Part shown: positions 51,834 through 60,577 of the stretch, piece by piece
How the letters are laid out: each line of letters begins with the position of its first letter
Numbering within the stretch: position 1 is the stretch's first letter
Assembly: GCA_002361615.1 (NCBI GenBank)
Contig: DETK01000032.1
Coordinates: 40,868 to 104,867 of the forward strand
Source: Bacteroidales bacterium UBA3290
GTDB lineage: Bacteria > Bacteroidota > Bacteroidia > Bacteroidales > UBA932
Length of the DNA stretch: 64,000 bases
Direction of reading: 5' to 3'
Position numbers and translations under genes: made by a program
The notes under the pieces: model-generated
What the model saw: the letters and a program-made list of their open reading frames with translations, nothing else
Database searches by the model: none
What the model was told of the DNA's origin: nothing

Positions 51834-53105
51834 ATGACCAATACGATTCTTGCAGCAATCCTCGTGATTGTCGTGGTCACCCTCATCCTGGTGGCCCTGC
51901 TCCTTTTCATCAAGATCCGTCTGACTCCTTCCGGTACGGTCAAGATCGACATCAATGACGGCAAGAAGGTGCTCGACGTCCCGCAGGGCGGCTCGCTCCT
52001 TAACACGCTCGCCGAACAGAAGATCTTCCTGCCCTCCGCCTGCGGCGGCAAGGGTAACTGCGGACAGTGCAAATGCCAGGTCCTGGAAGGCGGCGGAAGC
52101 ATCCTTCCCACTGAAACGGGCTTCTTCACCCGCAAGCAGATCGCCGACAACTGGCGGCTGGGCTGCCAGGTGAAGGTCAAGGACAACCTCAAGATCCAGG
52201 TGCCCGACTCCGCCCTGAGCGTCAAGAAGCTCGAGTGCGAGGTCATCTCCAACAAGAACGTGGCCACCTTCATCAAGGAGTTCACGGTCCGTCTGCCCGA
52301 GGGTGAGAACATCGAGTTCAAGAGCGGTGAATACATCCAGATCGACATCCCGGCCTACGACGTGGATTTCGCCGATATGGACGTCGATCCGATCTACCGC
52401 GCCGACTGGGAGAAATACGGTTTCTTCGGCCTCAAGTACAAGAACACCGTGCCTACGATCCGCGCCTACTCGATGGCTTCGTATCCCGCCGAGAAGAATG
52501 TCATCAAGCTCAACGTGCGTATCGCCACGCCGCCGTTCGACCGCAGCCAGCCGAAGGGCGTCTTCAAGATGCTGCCGGTGCCTCCGGGCATCGCCTCGAC
52601 CTTCGTCTTCTCCCGCAAGCCGGGCGACAAGGTGTGGATCAGCGGCCCTTACGGAGAGTTCCTCCTCCCGAAGGACGATCCGGACAGTCAGGAATACGTC
52701 TTCGTGGGCGGCGGCGCCGGCATGGCACCGCTCCGCAGCCATATCATGCATCTGTTCAAGACGCTCAGGACCAAGAGGGAGGTCCACTTCTTCTATGGTG
52801 CCCGCGCCCTGGTCGAGGCGTTCTACCTCGAGGATTTCGCCGAGATCGAGCGGGAGTTCCCCAACTTCCACTTCCATCTGGCCCTCGACCGTCCCGATCC
52901 GGCCGCAGATGCAGCGGGCGTGAAATACACCGCCGGTTTCGTCCACAACGTGATGAACGAGACCTATCTGAAGAACCACGAGGCTCCGGAAGACATCAAG
53001 TACTTCATGTGCGGTCCGCCGATGATGGTTTCGTCCGTGGTCGGCCTGCTCGACTCCCTCGGCGTCGAGCCCGAAAGCATCCTGTACGACAACTTCGGCG
53101 CCTAG
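51834..53105 (+). CDS. nqrF: Na+-translocating NADH:quinone reductase subunit F
   Basis: Electron-entry subunit oxidising NADH. The 423-residue protein has an N-terminal membrane helix (about 6-27), a plant-type 2Fe-2S ferredoxin domain (CGGKGNCGQCKC with a fourth Cys in RLGCQVKV), and a ferredoxin-reductase domain with FAD motif RAYSMASYP, NADH region GGGAGMAPLRSH and C-terminal MCGPPMM. It closes the operon and is followed by a terminator. Confidence 0.97.
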   Translation: MTNTILAAILVIVVVTLILVALLLFIKIRLTPSGTVKIDINDGKKVLDVPQGGSLLNTLAEQKIFLPSACGGKGNCGQCKCQVLEGGGSILPTETGFFTRKQIADNWRLGCQVKVKDNLKIQVPDSALSVKKLECEVISNKNVATFIKEFTVRLPEGENIEFKSGEYIQIDIPAYDVDFADMDVDPIYRADWEKYGFFGLKYKNTVPTIRAYSMASYPAEKNVIKLNVRIATPPFDRSQPKGVFKMLPVPPGIASTFVFSRKPGDKVWISGPYGEFLLPKDDPDSQEYVFVGGGAGMAPLRSHIMHLFKTLRTKREVHFFYGARALVEAFYLEDFAEIEREFPNFHFHLALDRPDPAADAAGVKYTAGFVHNVMNETYLKNHEAPEDIKYFMCGPPMMVSSVVGLLDSLGVEPESILYDNFGA

Positions 53106-53122
53106 GCTCCACACGCAACCCG

Positions 53123-53157
53123 AATCGGGCCGGCTAAAAAGTCGGCCCGATTTTTTT
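53123..53157 (+). terminator. nqr operon terminator
   Basis: AATCGGGCC / GGCCCGATT hairpin followed by a run of T. Confidence 0.88.
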
Positions 53158-53177
53158 GCAAATTATAATTAATTGCC

Positions 53178-53185
53178 TACCTTTG
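53178..53185 (+). promoter_or_regulatory. tRNA-Lys promoter -7 box
   Basis: TACCTTTG followed by CAG, 18 nt before the tRNA, matching TAnnTTTG. Confidence 0.65.
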
Positions 53186-53203
53186 CAGTCCCTTATTGAG
53201 GGA

Positions 53204-53276
53204 GACTCGCTAGCTCAGTTGGTAGAGCACAGCACTTTTAATGCTGGGGTCTTGGGTTCGAGCCCCAAGCGGGTCA
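53204..53276 (+). tRNA. tRNA-Lys (anticodon UUU)
   Basis: A 73-nt gene. The acceptor pairs GACTCGC with GCGGGTC, the anticodon arm is CAGCA-CTTTTAA-TGCTG giving UUU, and the T arm is TTGGG-TTCGAGC-CCCAA. CCA is not encoded. Confidence 0.96.
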
Positions 53277-53278
53277 CG

Positions 53279-53309
53279 AAAAAGCTTCCTCACTGAGGAA
53301 GCTTTTTTT
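53279..53309 (+). terminator. tRNA-Lys terminator
   Basis: AAAAAGCTTCCTC / GAGGAAGCTTTTT hairpin with T run. It is 20 nt before the next gene, which therefore needs read-through or its own promoter, not recognised here. Confidence 0.88.
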
Positions 53310-53328
53310 ATAACAGGTAAGTGAAGCC

Positions 53329-54342
53329 ATGGCGTTGAAGAAAAAGGATGTGCTGAAACTGGTCATCTCGTTGGCGCTGGCGGGATTGCTGCTCTGGCTG
53401 GCATTCCGCAGTGTCGACTGGAAGGCGTTTGTGGACGGTCTTTCCGTTACACGCTGGGTGTATCTCATACCGTTTGTGGTGGCTTCCGTAGGCGCCCTGG
53501 TTTTCAGAGCGTTCCGCTGGCAGTTACTGATCCGTTCCACCGGATTCCGTCCCGGCTGGCTGACGGTCTGGGATGCCAACAATGTCGGGAATCTGGCCAA
53601 CATCGCCCTTCCCGGAACCGGCGAATTCATCCGCTGCGGTTATGTGGCCGGCAAGGAAGGCTACGGGAACGTGCTGGGCACGATCCTGATGGAACGGATT
53701 TGGGATTTCCTGGCCATCATGGTCATGATTGTCCTGGCGCTGGTCCTTGACCAGGGCAAGTTCGGACCTTTCTTTGCCGAACATGTCTGGGCGCCGCTGG
53801 CCGGCAAGGCCGGCTTCTCACTCTGGTGGGTGGTCCTCCTGGTTGTCGCGCTGATCGCGCTCTTTTTCTGGGCTGTGTTCCATTACCGCAGCCGCGTCCG
53901 GTTCTTCGGGAAGGTGGCCGATGCGCTCTCATCGGTCGGGCGCGGTTTCGCCGCTTTCCTGCGGATGGAGCGCAAGGGCCTGTTCCTTCTCTACACGGTC
54001 GCCATCTGGATCATGTACCTGCTGATGTGCTTTTCCATGCTGCGGGCCGTACCGGACCTGGCAGGGCTGGGTTTGGAAGACGCCCTGTTCTTTACCTGCG
54101 TGGGCAATCTGGCATCGGTCATTCCCGTGCCGGGCGGCATCGGCGCCTATCACTATCTGATGGCGCTGTCCGCTTCTTCCATCTATGGACAAACTTGGGA
54201 GACGGGCATTCTCTTTGCGACGCTGCAGCACGAAATCCACGCCGTAATCATCCTCATCCTGGGCGTCATCTCGTATGCCCGGCTTTCCCTGCACGCCCGC
54301 AGGCAGCGCAAGGCTGCGGAAGCTGCCGGACAGCAGGCATAG
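53329..54342 (+). CDS. LPG-synthase-TM (UPF0104/AglD-like) membrane protein
   Basis: The 337-residue inner-membrane protein has about eight hydrophobic segments. Landmarks are FRAFRWQLLI, NNVGNLANIALPGTGEFIR, ERIWDF and LASVIPVPGGIGAYHY. The family includes the flippase part of lysylphosphatidylglycerol synthase and AglD-like proteins and is involved in lipid or polyprenyl-lipid handling. No aminoacyl-transferase domain is attached, so it is not a complete MprF. The specific role is unknown. Confidence 0.85.
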   Translation: MALKKKDVLKLVISLALAGLLLWLAFRSVDWKAFVDGLSVTRWVYLIPFVVASVGALVFRAFRWQLLIRSTGFRPGWLTVWDANNVGNLANIALPGTGEFIRCGYVAGKEGYGNVLGTILMERIWDFLAIMVMIVLALVLDQGKFGPFFAEHVWAPLAGKAGFSLWWVVLLVVALIALFFWAVFHYRSRVRFFGKVADALSSVGRGFAAFLRMERKGLFLLYTVAIWIMYLLMCFSMLRAVPDLAGLGLEDALFFTCVGNLASVIPVPGGIGAYHYLMALSASSIYGQTWETGILFATLQHEIHAVIILILGVISYARLSLHARRQRKAAEAAGQQA

Positions 54343-54352
54343 CCTCTTTCCG

Positions 54353-55432
54353 TCATTCGAGTCTGTATTCGCAAAGATTGGTCAGCGCCGGAAATTTCTT
54401 GTAGGTGTAGGCCTTCCCTTGCGCATAGACCTTATGATGCAGGACTGCGGCCCTGTTGGCCGGATCTGCCAGGTTGAGGGCATTCTTGTGGGCTGTTTTC
54501 GAGAGATAGAGGCCTGCACAGGCCGAAGCTTCGCGTACGTCGGGCGAGGCGGCGATCGCCAGGTTGGTGGAAGCGGTTTCCGCTCCGCAGTCGAAGTCGA
54601 CCGTGCCTTCTGCGAGGATCGTTCCCACAACATAGCCCCAGACCCAGACGGTGTCGCCGGCGCATTCGGTGGCGGCCAGTTCCGCAACGCTGTAGGCAGT
54701 TGCCATTGTCAGGCCGTCGCCGCCTTCCTGGCCGACGACTACCTGCTCTGCGTGCCGGATGGCTGTCGTATCGACAGTCAGGCTGAAAGTGGAGGATGAG
54801 CCGTTGTCGGTGGCGTCGAGCGTGATGGAACGGATTTCACCGGGTTCCAGCGAACGTTTCAGCAACAGGTTTTCCACCTTGCCGTCCAGATAGCAGATCC
54901 GGGTTTCACCCGGGAACAACCAGGCGGTCCGCTGCTCGGCATAGCCGTATTCGAGCTGGCCCTCCGTCTGTTTGAGCAGCAGCCGCCCCGGGTAGCGGGT
55001 CTTGAAACGGTCGGTAAAAGCCAGCTGCAGACCGCTGTTGCGCTGCGTGCAGCGGAAGGCGACCGAGAGGGTCTCCCCGCTGCGGGCGACGACAAGCTGC
55101 TCGTCGCCATAAAGCGGGTCGCCGAAATCAGGAGTAGGGAAGCGGCGGGAGAAGGCGCTGACTTCATAGGTGCCGGCCGGAACCTTCATCGTGGCCGGCC
55201 GCTCGCCGTAACGCCCTTCGTAAACGGGCTGGTCCGCGCCGGCAGGGCAGATGCGGAGGATGAAACTGCCGGTATCCGGAACCGGGCCGGCTTTGGTTTG
55301 CAAGAAACGGAAGGTCAGGGTGGCGTCGCCCTCTTCCTCAAGGACGGGCATCCAGGTGCAGGATGCCAGGAGTGCGGCTGCGGCCGCGAACATCGTGGCG
55401 GAGATTATTGCCGCCATCACAAATCTTTTCAT
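54353..55432 (-). CDS. DUF4493/DUF6359 surface lipoprotein
   Basis: The 359-residue lipoprotein has a signal peptide with lipobox ALLASC, giving Cys25 at the mature N-terminus, and residues after it (TWMPVLEEE) acidic as in surface-exported Bacteroidetes lipoproteins. The region at about 38-230 resembles DUF4493 (TLTFRFLQTKAG, YEVSAFS). The C-terminal part (AYSVAELAA, GDTVWVWGYVVG) resembles the OB-like DUF6359. Function is unknown. It has an unusually good ribosome binding site, AAAAGGAGG, about 5 nt from the ATG, and is convergent with the preceding gene by 10 nt. Confidence 0.78.
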   Translation of the reverse strand: MKRFVMAAIISATMFAAAAALLASCTWMPVLEEEGDATLTFRFLQTKAGPVPDTGSFILRICPAGADQPVYEGRYGERPATMKVPAGTYEVSAFSRRFPTPDFGDPLYGDEQLVVARSGETLSVAFRCTQRNSGLQLAFTDRFKTRYPGRLLLKQTEGQLEYGYAEQRTAWLFPGETRICYLDGKVENLLLKRSLEPGEIRSITLDATDNGSSSTFSLTVDTTAIRHAEQVVVGQEGGDGLTMATAYSVAELAATECAGDTVWVWGYVVGTILAEGTVDFDCGAETASTNLAIAASPDVREASACAGLYLSKTAHKNALNLADPANRAAVLHHKVYAQGKAYTYKKFPALTNLCEYRLE

Positions 55433-55543
55433 AAAACCTCCTTTTTAGATGTCGTGGGCCGGGACCATCCCGACCCGGAGGCAAAGAAAACCCTTTTTCG
55501 GGAAAGTCTTCCCGCAAAAAAGCAATTTTTCAAATAAAAGCGC

Positions 55544-55551
55544 TAAATTTG
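55544..55551 (+). promoter_or_regulatory. Promoter -7 box of desulfoferrodoxin and the rfb cluster
   Basis: TAAATTTG, 28 nt before the ATG at 55580. No other promoter box is clear before the downstream sugar genes. Confidence 0.6.
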
Positions 55552-55579
55552 AAGATTGATACCTTAAAATAGCAATACT

Positions 55580-55960
55580 ATGGCAGTGAAATTCTACAAG
55601 TGCCCTCATTGCGGCAATATCGTTGTCAAAGTCGTGGACGGCGGCGTGACCCCCGTCTGCTGCGGTGAACCCATGAAGGAACTCAACCCGAAAGATGCGG
55701 ACGGCGCCTACGAGAAACACGTCCCGCACGTCACCCGAGTGGATGACTGCACCCTCCGCGTGGAAGTAGGCAGCGTTCCGCACCCCATGACGCCCGAGCA
55801 TCATATCTGCTTCATCTGGGTCAAAACCGCCGACGGCGGCCAGTTCGTAAACCTCGACCCCGCCAAACCCGCCGTCGCCGAATTCTGCACCTGCAAGAGC
55901 CCCGTGGTCGCCGTCTATGAGTACTGCAACCTCCACGGACTGTGGGTGAAGGAAATGTAG
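55580..55960 (+). CDS. dfx: Desulfoferrodoxin (superoxide reductase)
   Basis: Reduces superoxide to peroxide without making oxygen, an anaerobe's defence. The 126-residue protein has an N-terminal desulforedoxin domain (YKCPHCGNIV with later VCCGEPM binding the Fe(Cys)4 site) and the catalytic neelaredoxin domain with His in EKHVPHV, PEHHICFIW and the Cys/His of YEYCNLHGLW. It is a complete two-centre enzyme. Only 13 nt, with AGGAGG, separate it from rfbF. Confidence 0.95.
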   Translation: MAVKFYKCPHCGNIVVKVVDGGVTPVCCGEPMKELNPKDADGAYEKHVPHVTRVDDCTLRVEVGSVPHPMTPEHHICFIWVKTADGGQFVNLDPAKPAVAEFCTCKSPVVAVYEYCNLHGLWVKEM

Positions 55961-55973
55961 GAGGTCCCGGACG

Positions 55974-56747
55974 ATGAAGGCAGTGATTCTGGCCGGCGGA
56001 TTCGGCACCCGCTTCAGCGAGGCCACGGTGCGCATCCCCAAACCGATGATCGAGATCGGCGACAAGCCCATCCTGTGGCATATCATGAAGCTTTACAGCC
56101 ATTACGGCATCAACGACTTCATCATCTGCTGCGGTTACAAGCAATACGTCATCAAGGAGTATTTCGTCAACTATTTCCATCACAACTGCGACCTGACCGT
56201 CAATCTGGCCAACAACGAAGTCGAGATGCTCGACAATCATTCCGAGCACTGGCGGGTGACGATGGTCGATACCGGCCTTTACACGATGACCGGCGGCCGT
56301 GTGAAGCGGATCCGCAAGTATGTGGGAGACGAGCCGTTCCTGCTGACGTACGGCGACGGCGTGGCCGACCTGGACGTCGCTGCCACGATCCGCGCGCACC
56401 GGGAATCGGGCAAGATCCTCTCGATGACTGCCTATCAGCCGGGCGGAAGGCTGGGCGTGCTGGATGTCGACGAAAAGGGAATCCTGACTTCTTTCGTGGA
56501 AAAACCCAAGGAAAGCGGTACCTGGATCAATGCCGGTTTCTTCGTATGTGAACCTGCCATCTTCGACTTCCTGACCGGCGACGAAGAAATGTTCGAGAAA
56601 GAGCCGATGCAGCGGCTGGTGGCCCGGCAGGAAATCCACGTCTTCAAGCATACCGGCTTCTGGAAACCCATGGACACGCTCCGGGACAACCAGGAACTCA
56701 ATAAATTGTGGAACGAGGGCAACGCCCCCTGGAAAGTCTGGGAATAA
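55974..56747 (+). CDS. rfbF: Glucose-1-phosphate cytidylyltransferase
   Basis: Makes CDP-glucose from CTP and glucose-1-phosphate, the entry to CDP-dideoxyhexoses. The 257-residue protein starts MKAVILAGGFGTRFSEATVR, with PKPMIEIGDKPILWHIMK, LTYGDGVAD (metal-binding Asp) and the GFWKPMDTLRD tail typical of RfbF/DdhA. Its stop shares one base with the rfbH start (TAATG). Confidence 0.96.
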   Translation: MKAVILAGGFGTRFSEATVRIPKPMIEIGDKPILWHIMKLYSHYGINDFIICCGYKQYVIKEYFVNYFHHNCDLTVNLANNEVEMLDNHSEHWRVTMVDTGLYTMTGGRVKRIRKYVGDEPFLLTYGDGVADLDVAATIRAHRESGKILSMTAYQPGGRLGVLDVDEKGILTSFVEKPKESGTWINAGFFVCEPAIFDFLTGDEEMFEKEPMQRLVARQEIHVFKHTGFWKPMDTLRDNQELNKLWNEGNAPWKVWE

Positions 56748-58084
56748 TGGACCGGAAAGAGCAGCTCAAGCAGGAAATCCTCGAGAAGACGCGCGAGTAT
56801 TATGAACTGGTGCATCGTCCCGATCCCGCGGCTTTCGTCCCGGGTCAAACCCGGATCAACTACGGCGGCCGGTGGTTCGATGACCAGGAGATGGTCAATC
56901 TGGTGGATGCTTCCCTGGACTTCTGGCTGACGGCCGGTCCCTGGGCTGCGCGATTCGAACGCGGCCTTGCCGCCTGGCTGGGCGTGAAGCACTGCTCGCT
57001 GGTCAACTCGGGTTCTTCTGCCAATCTGCTTGCTTTCAATGCTTTGACAGCGCCTGAACTAGGCGCTCGCCGAATCCGGCGGGGAGATGAAGTCATTACC
57101 GTGGCAGCCGGTTTCCCTACGACCGTTGCTCCTATCGTTCAGTATGGCGCCGTCCCCGTTTTCGTGGACATGTCCATTCCGGAATACAACATCGACGCCA
57201 GCCTGCTGGAGCAGGCGTATTCTCCCAGGACAAAGGCCGTGATGCTGGCCCATTCGCTCGGCAATCCCTTCAATCTGCAGGCCGTGGTCGATTTCTGCCG
57301 GCGGCACGACCTGTGGCTGGTTGAAGACAACTGCGATGCGCTGGGATCGGAATATCTGATCGACGGTCAGTGGAAAAAGACCGGCACGATCGGCGATATC
57401 GGAACGAGCAGCTTCTATCCGCCCCATCATATGACGATGGGAGAGGGAGGTGCCGTCTATACGGACAATCCCTTGCTGCACAAGATGGTGAATTCTTACC
57501 GCGACTGGGGACGCGAGTGCTGGTGCGTCGGCGGTGTCGACAATACGTGCGGCTGCCGCTTCAGCGGCCAGTTCGGAAGCCTTCCGGCCGGCTACGACCA
57601 CAAATATGTTTACAGCCATCTGGGCTTCAACCTCAAGGCGACCGATCTCCAGGCTGCCATCGGCTGTGCCCAGCTCGGGAAACTCGACCGGATCGTCGCC
57701 AGCCGCCGGCACAATTTCGAATTCCTGCACAGGAACCTGGAAGGGACAAAGGGACTGATTCTTCCCCAGGCACAGCCCGGTTCCCGCCCCAGCTGGTTCG
57801 GCTTCCTGTTGACGGTCGAGCCGGATGCGGGCTTCTCGCGGACGGAGCTGACCCGTTTCCTGGAAAGCCGGAAGATCCAGACCCGCAATCTTTTCGCCGG
57901 AAACCTGCTGCGGCATCCGGCCTTCGAAGCCCTGGAAGAGGGCATCGACTACCGGGTGGCAGGCAGTCTCTCCGTTACGGACCGGATTATGAACGACACC
58001 TTCTGGATCGGTGTCTATCCCGGTATGACGGAAGCCAAGTTGAACTATATGGTTGCGTGTATCCAGGAATTCTGCAAACGATGA
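56747..58084 (+). CDS. rfbH: CDP-4-keto-6-deoxyglucose 3-dehydrase (E1)
   Basis: PMP-dependent, 2Fe-2S enzyme that removes the C3 hydroxyl. The 445-residue protein follows the aminotransferase fold (LVNSGSSANLLAFNAL, VEDNCDALGSE), and in SSFYPPHHMTMGEGG the usual Schiff-base Lys is His, the hallmark of E1. The Cys cluster CWCVGG...NTCGCRFSG supplies the FeS ligands. E1 needs an E3 reductase (RfbI/AscD), which is not seen in the window. The ATG at 56747 was taken since it couples to rfbF. Confidence 0.95.
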   Translation: MDRKEQLKQEILEKTREYYELVHRPDPAAFVPGQTRINYGGRWFDDQEMVNLVDASLDFWLTAGPWAARFERGLAAWLGVKHCSLVNSGSSANLLAFNALTAPELGARRIRRGDEVITVAAGFPTTVAPIVQYGAVPVFVDMSIPEYNIDASLLEQAYSPRTKAVMLAHSLGNPFNLQAVVDFCRRHDLWLVEDNCDALGSEYLIDGQWKKTGTIGDIGTSSFYPPHHMTMGEGGAVYTDNPLLHKMVNSYRDWGRECWCVGGVDNTCGCRFSGQFGSLPAGYDHKYVYSHLGFNLKATDLQAAIGCAQLGKLDRIVASRRHNFEFLHRNLEGTKGLILPQAQPGSRPSWFGFLLTVEPDAGFSRTELTRFLESRKIQTRNLFAGNLLRHPAFEALEEGIDYRVAGSLSVTDRIMNDTFWIGVYPGMTEAKLNYMVACIQEFCKR

Positions 58085-59163
58085 AAGGGAACCTGCGAGA
58101 TTTTTACCAAGGGAAGCGCGTCCTCGTGACGGGGCATACCGGCTTCAAAGGGAGCTGGCTGTCGCTCTGGCTGTACGAGATGGGCGCTGAAGTGGTCGGC
58201 GTGGGGCTGGACCCGTATTCTGAACGGGACAATTTCGTGCTCTCGGGTATCGGCAGCCGGATCTTAGCCGACATCCGGGCCGACATCCGGGATCCGAAAG
58301 GGCTGAAAGCCATCCTGGCACAGTATCAGCCGCAGATCGTCTTTCACCTGGCAGCCCAGCCGCTGGTCCGTCTGAGCTATGAAATTCCTGTCGAGACCTA
58401 TCAGGTCAATGTGATGGGGACGATCCACGTGATGGAAGCCATCCGCGCAACGGAAAGCGTGCGGGTCGCCGTGATGGTGACGACCGACAAATGCTATGAG
58501 AACAAGGAGACGCTCGCCGGGTATCGGGAAGACGATCCATTCGGCGGATATGACCCTTATTCTTCCAGCAAGGGTGCCTGTGAGATCGCCATCCAGTCCT
58601 GGCGCCGCAGTTTTTTCAACCCCGTCGATTACGGAATCCGGCACTATGTAAGCCTGGCAAGTGTCCGGGCCGGCAATGTGATCGGAGGCGGAGACTGGGC
58701 GAAGGACCGCATCGTGCCCGATTGCATCCGGGCACTGGAAGCCGGGAAGCCCGTGGAAATCCGCAGCCCCAAGGCGGTCCGGCCCTGGGAGCATGTGCTG
58801 GAACCCCTCTCCGGCTATCTGATGCTCGCCCGAAAGATGTGGGAGCAACCGACTTCCTATTGCGAAGGATGGAACTTCGGCCCCGAGCCGGATTCTGTCC
58901 TGACTGTCTGGGAAATGGCCAGTGCGCTGGTCTCCTGCTTCGGAGAAGGGGCGCTGCGGGATGTGTCCGATCCTTCCGCCGTGCACGAGGCATCGCTGCT
59001 GACGCTGGATATCACCAAGGCGAAAACCCGCCTGGGCTGGAAACCGCGTCTGGACGCGGCGGGCGCTATCGCCCTGACGGCTGACTGGTATAAACGCTAT
59101 GCCCGGGAAGATGTGTATGCTTTGTGCGCCGGGCAGATAAAAAAGTATGAGGGAGAGGAGTGA
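58081..59163 (+). CDS. rfbG: CDP-glucose 4,6-dehydratase
   Basis: NAD-dependent SDR enzyme making CDP-4-keto-6-deoxyglucose. The 360-residue protein shows the Rossmann motif VLVTGHTGFKGSWLS, VTTDKCYENKE, YDPYSSSKGACE (Tyr/Lys catalytic pair) and ASVRAGNVIGGGDWAKDR, all typical of RfbG/DdhB. The stop of rfbH overlaps its start as ATGA. Confidence 0.96.
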   Translation: MKGNLRDFYQGKRVLVTGHTGFKGSWLSLWLYEMGAEVVGVGLDPYSERDNFVLSGIGSRILADIRADIRDPKGLKAILAQYQPQIVFHLAAQPLVRLSYEIPVETYQVNVMGTIHVMEAIRATESVRVAVMVTTDKCYENKETLAGYREDDPFGGYDPYSSSKGACEIAIQSWRRSFFNPVDYGIRHYVSLASVRAGNVIGGGDWAKDRIVPDCIRALEAGKPVEIRSPKAVRPWEHVLEPLSGYLMLARKMWEQPTSYCEGWNFGPEPDSVLTVWEMASALVSCFGEGALRDVSDPSAVHEASLLTLDITKAKTRLGWKPRLDAAGAIALTADWYKRYAREDVYALCAGQIKKYEGEE

Positions 59164-59699
59164 TGGAACTGATCGTTACGCCGATGGACGGCCTGCTGGT
59201 CTTGCAGACCGTGCCTTTCCAAGATGCCAGGGGCGGCTTCCGGAAACCGTTCAATGAAGAGATCTTCCGTGAGCGGGGCCTGGCGACGGATTTCAAGGAG
59301 TTCTATTATTCCGTGAACCGGAAAGGCGTCATCCGGGGGATGCACTTCCAGACACCGCCTTGCGACCACGAGAAACTGGTCTACGTGAGTCAGGGCCGGA
59401 TTCTGGATGTCGTGGTGGACATCCGCAAGGGTTCTGCAACTTACGGAAAGTATTTTGAAACGGAGCTCAATGCCTCGGACGGCTGCTCCCTCTATATCCC
59501 CAAAGGGTTCGCCCACGGTTTTTGTGCCCTGGAAGAGGATTCGGTCGTCAACTATGCGCAGACCTCCTGCTATGACAGGCAGCATGACTGCGGCATCTCG
59601 TACCGTTCTTTCGGATTCCCCTGGCCAGTGTCCGATCCCATCCTGTCGGAACGGGACCTGGGTTTCCCCGATTTGAGAGATTTTGATTCGCCTTTCTGA
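59163..59699 (+). CDS. RmlC-like cupin epimerase, possibly AscE-type
   Basis: The 178-residue protein has the dTDP-4-dehydrorhamnose 3,5-epimerase fold: FQDARGGFRKPFNEEIF, the catalytic His in VIRGMHFQTPP, VVVDIRKGSATYGKY, and YIPKGFAHGF. In the CDP-ascarylose pathway, a homologue (AscE) epimerises C5 of CDP-3,6-dideoxy-4-hexulose; the neighbours rfbF/H/G favour that or a related step over rhamnose synthesis. It starts one base inside the rfbG stop (TGATG). The exact substrate is inference. Confidence 0.88.
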   Translation: MELIVTPMDGLLVLQTVPFQDARGGFRKPFNEEIFRERGLATDFKEFYYSVNRKGVIRGMHFQTPPCDHEKLVYVSQGRILDVVVDIRKGSATYGKYFETELNASDGCSLYIPKGFAHGFCALEEDSVVNYAQTSCYDRQHDCGISYRSFGFPWPVSDPILSERDLGFPDLRDFDSPF

Positions 59700-59700
59700 T

Positions 59701-60573
59701 ATGAACATTCTTGTGACAGGAGCCACGGGCTTCATCGGAACCCATCTGGTAGAAGAACTGCGAAAGAGCCACCAGCTGTTCATTCTGGGTCAGTTCCCGG
59801 GCGACCCGGAGAAACTCGGACTGCCGGGCTACATCGTGGATGACGACATCCCCCGCCTGGCGGAATATATACGGGAGCATAAGATTTCCGGTATCATCCA
59901 TCTGGCCTCGCTGTATCTGACCGTCCATAAACCCGAGCAGATCAGGACACTGGTCGATTCGAACGTCTTTTTCGGAACTTCCGTCCTCGAGGCGGCCTCG
60001 CTCTCCGGCTGTGTCCGCTGGTTCCTGAACACCGGTTCCATCTGGCAGAATTTCCGTTCGTCGAGTGACGCCTACCGGCCGGTGAATCTCTACGCGGCGA
60101 CCAAGCAGGCCTTTATCGATATGGCGCGCTACTATACCGATGTTTTCGGCATCCGTTTCTGTACCTTGAAACTTTGCGATACCTATGGCCCCGGCGACCC
60201 GCGTCCCAAGATTTTCAAGCTTTTCAAGGATTGCTCCGAAAGCGGGGAGGTGCTCAAGATGTCTCCGGGCGAACAGTTGCTGGACATCCTCTATATCTCC
60301 GATGTCGTCTCGGGTTTCTGCCGGCTCGTCGAGCTGCTTGCTTCCGATACGCAACTGGGCGAACAGTATGTCCTTTCGTCGGGTGAACAACGGAGCCTTC
60401 GTTCCCTGGCTGCGACTTTCGAACGGATATCCGGCCGGCCGCTTCCCGTTGAATGGGGCGGCAGGCCCTATCGCGACCGGGAAGTGATGGTGCCCTGGCG
60501 CGGACCGCTACTCCCGGGCTGGAAACCCAGTGTCGATCTGGAAACGGGAATCCGCCTCTTCCTTAATCTGTAA
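59701..60573 (+). CDS. NAD(P)-dependent SDR, likely CDP-sugar 4-ketoreductase/epimerase
   Basis: The 290-residue extended SDR has MNILVTGATGFIGTH (nucleotide binding), GIIHLASLYL, and NLYAATKQAF with the catalytic Tyr-x3-Lys. RfbJ/AscF-type enzymes of this family reduce the 4-keto group in abequose, paratose or ascarylose synthesis; the context suggests the same here. Start at 59701 gives the canonical Rossmann head and follows the previous stop by one base. Confidence 0.85.
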   Translation: MNILVTGATGFIGTHLVEELRKSHQLFILGQFPGDPEKLGLPGYIVDDDIPRLAEYIREHKISGIIHLASLYLTVHKPEQIRTLVDSNVFFGTSVLEAASLSGCVRWFLNTGSIWQNFRSSSDAYRPVNLYAATKQAFIDMARYYTDVFGIRFCTLKLCDTYGPGDPRPKIFKLFKDCSESGEVLKMSPGEQLLDILYISDVVSGFCRLVELLASDTQLGEQYVLSSGEQRSLRSLAATFERISGRPLPVEWGGRPYRDREVMVPWRGPLLPGWKPSVDLETGIRLFLNL

Positions 60574-60577
60574 TCGC

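Noticed and set aside
47205..53105. Rnf complex instead of Nqr
   Set aside because: NqrA lacks RnfC FeS cysteines, no RnfB is present and NqrF has the ferredoxin-reductase domain.
53329..54342. Complete MprF lysyl-phosphatidylglycerol synthase
   Set aside because: The C-terminal aminoacyl-transferase domain is missing; only the membrane part exists.
60530..60577. Upstream ATG start for the flippase
   Set aside because: It would add 16 polar residues inside the previous gene; the GTG at 60578 fits the usual short N-terminus and spacing better, though not proven.
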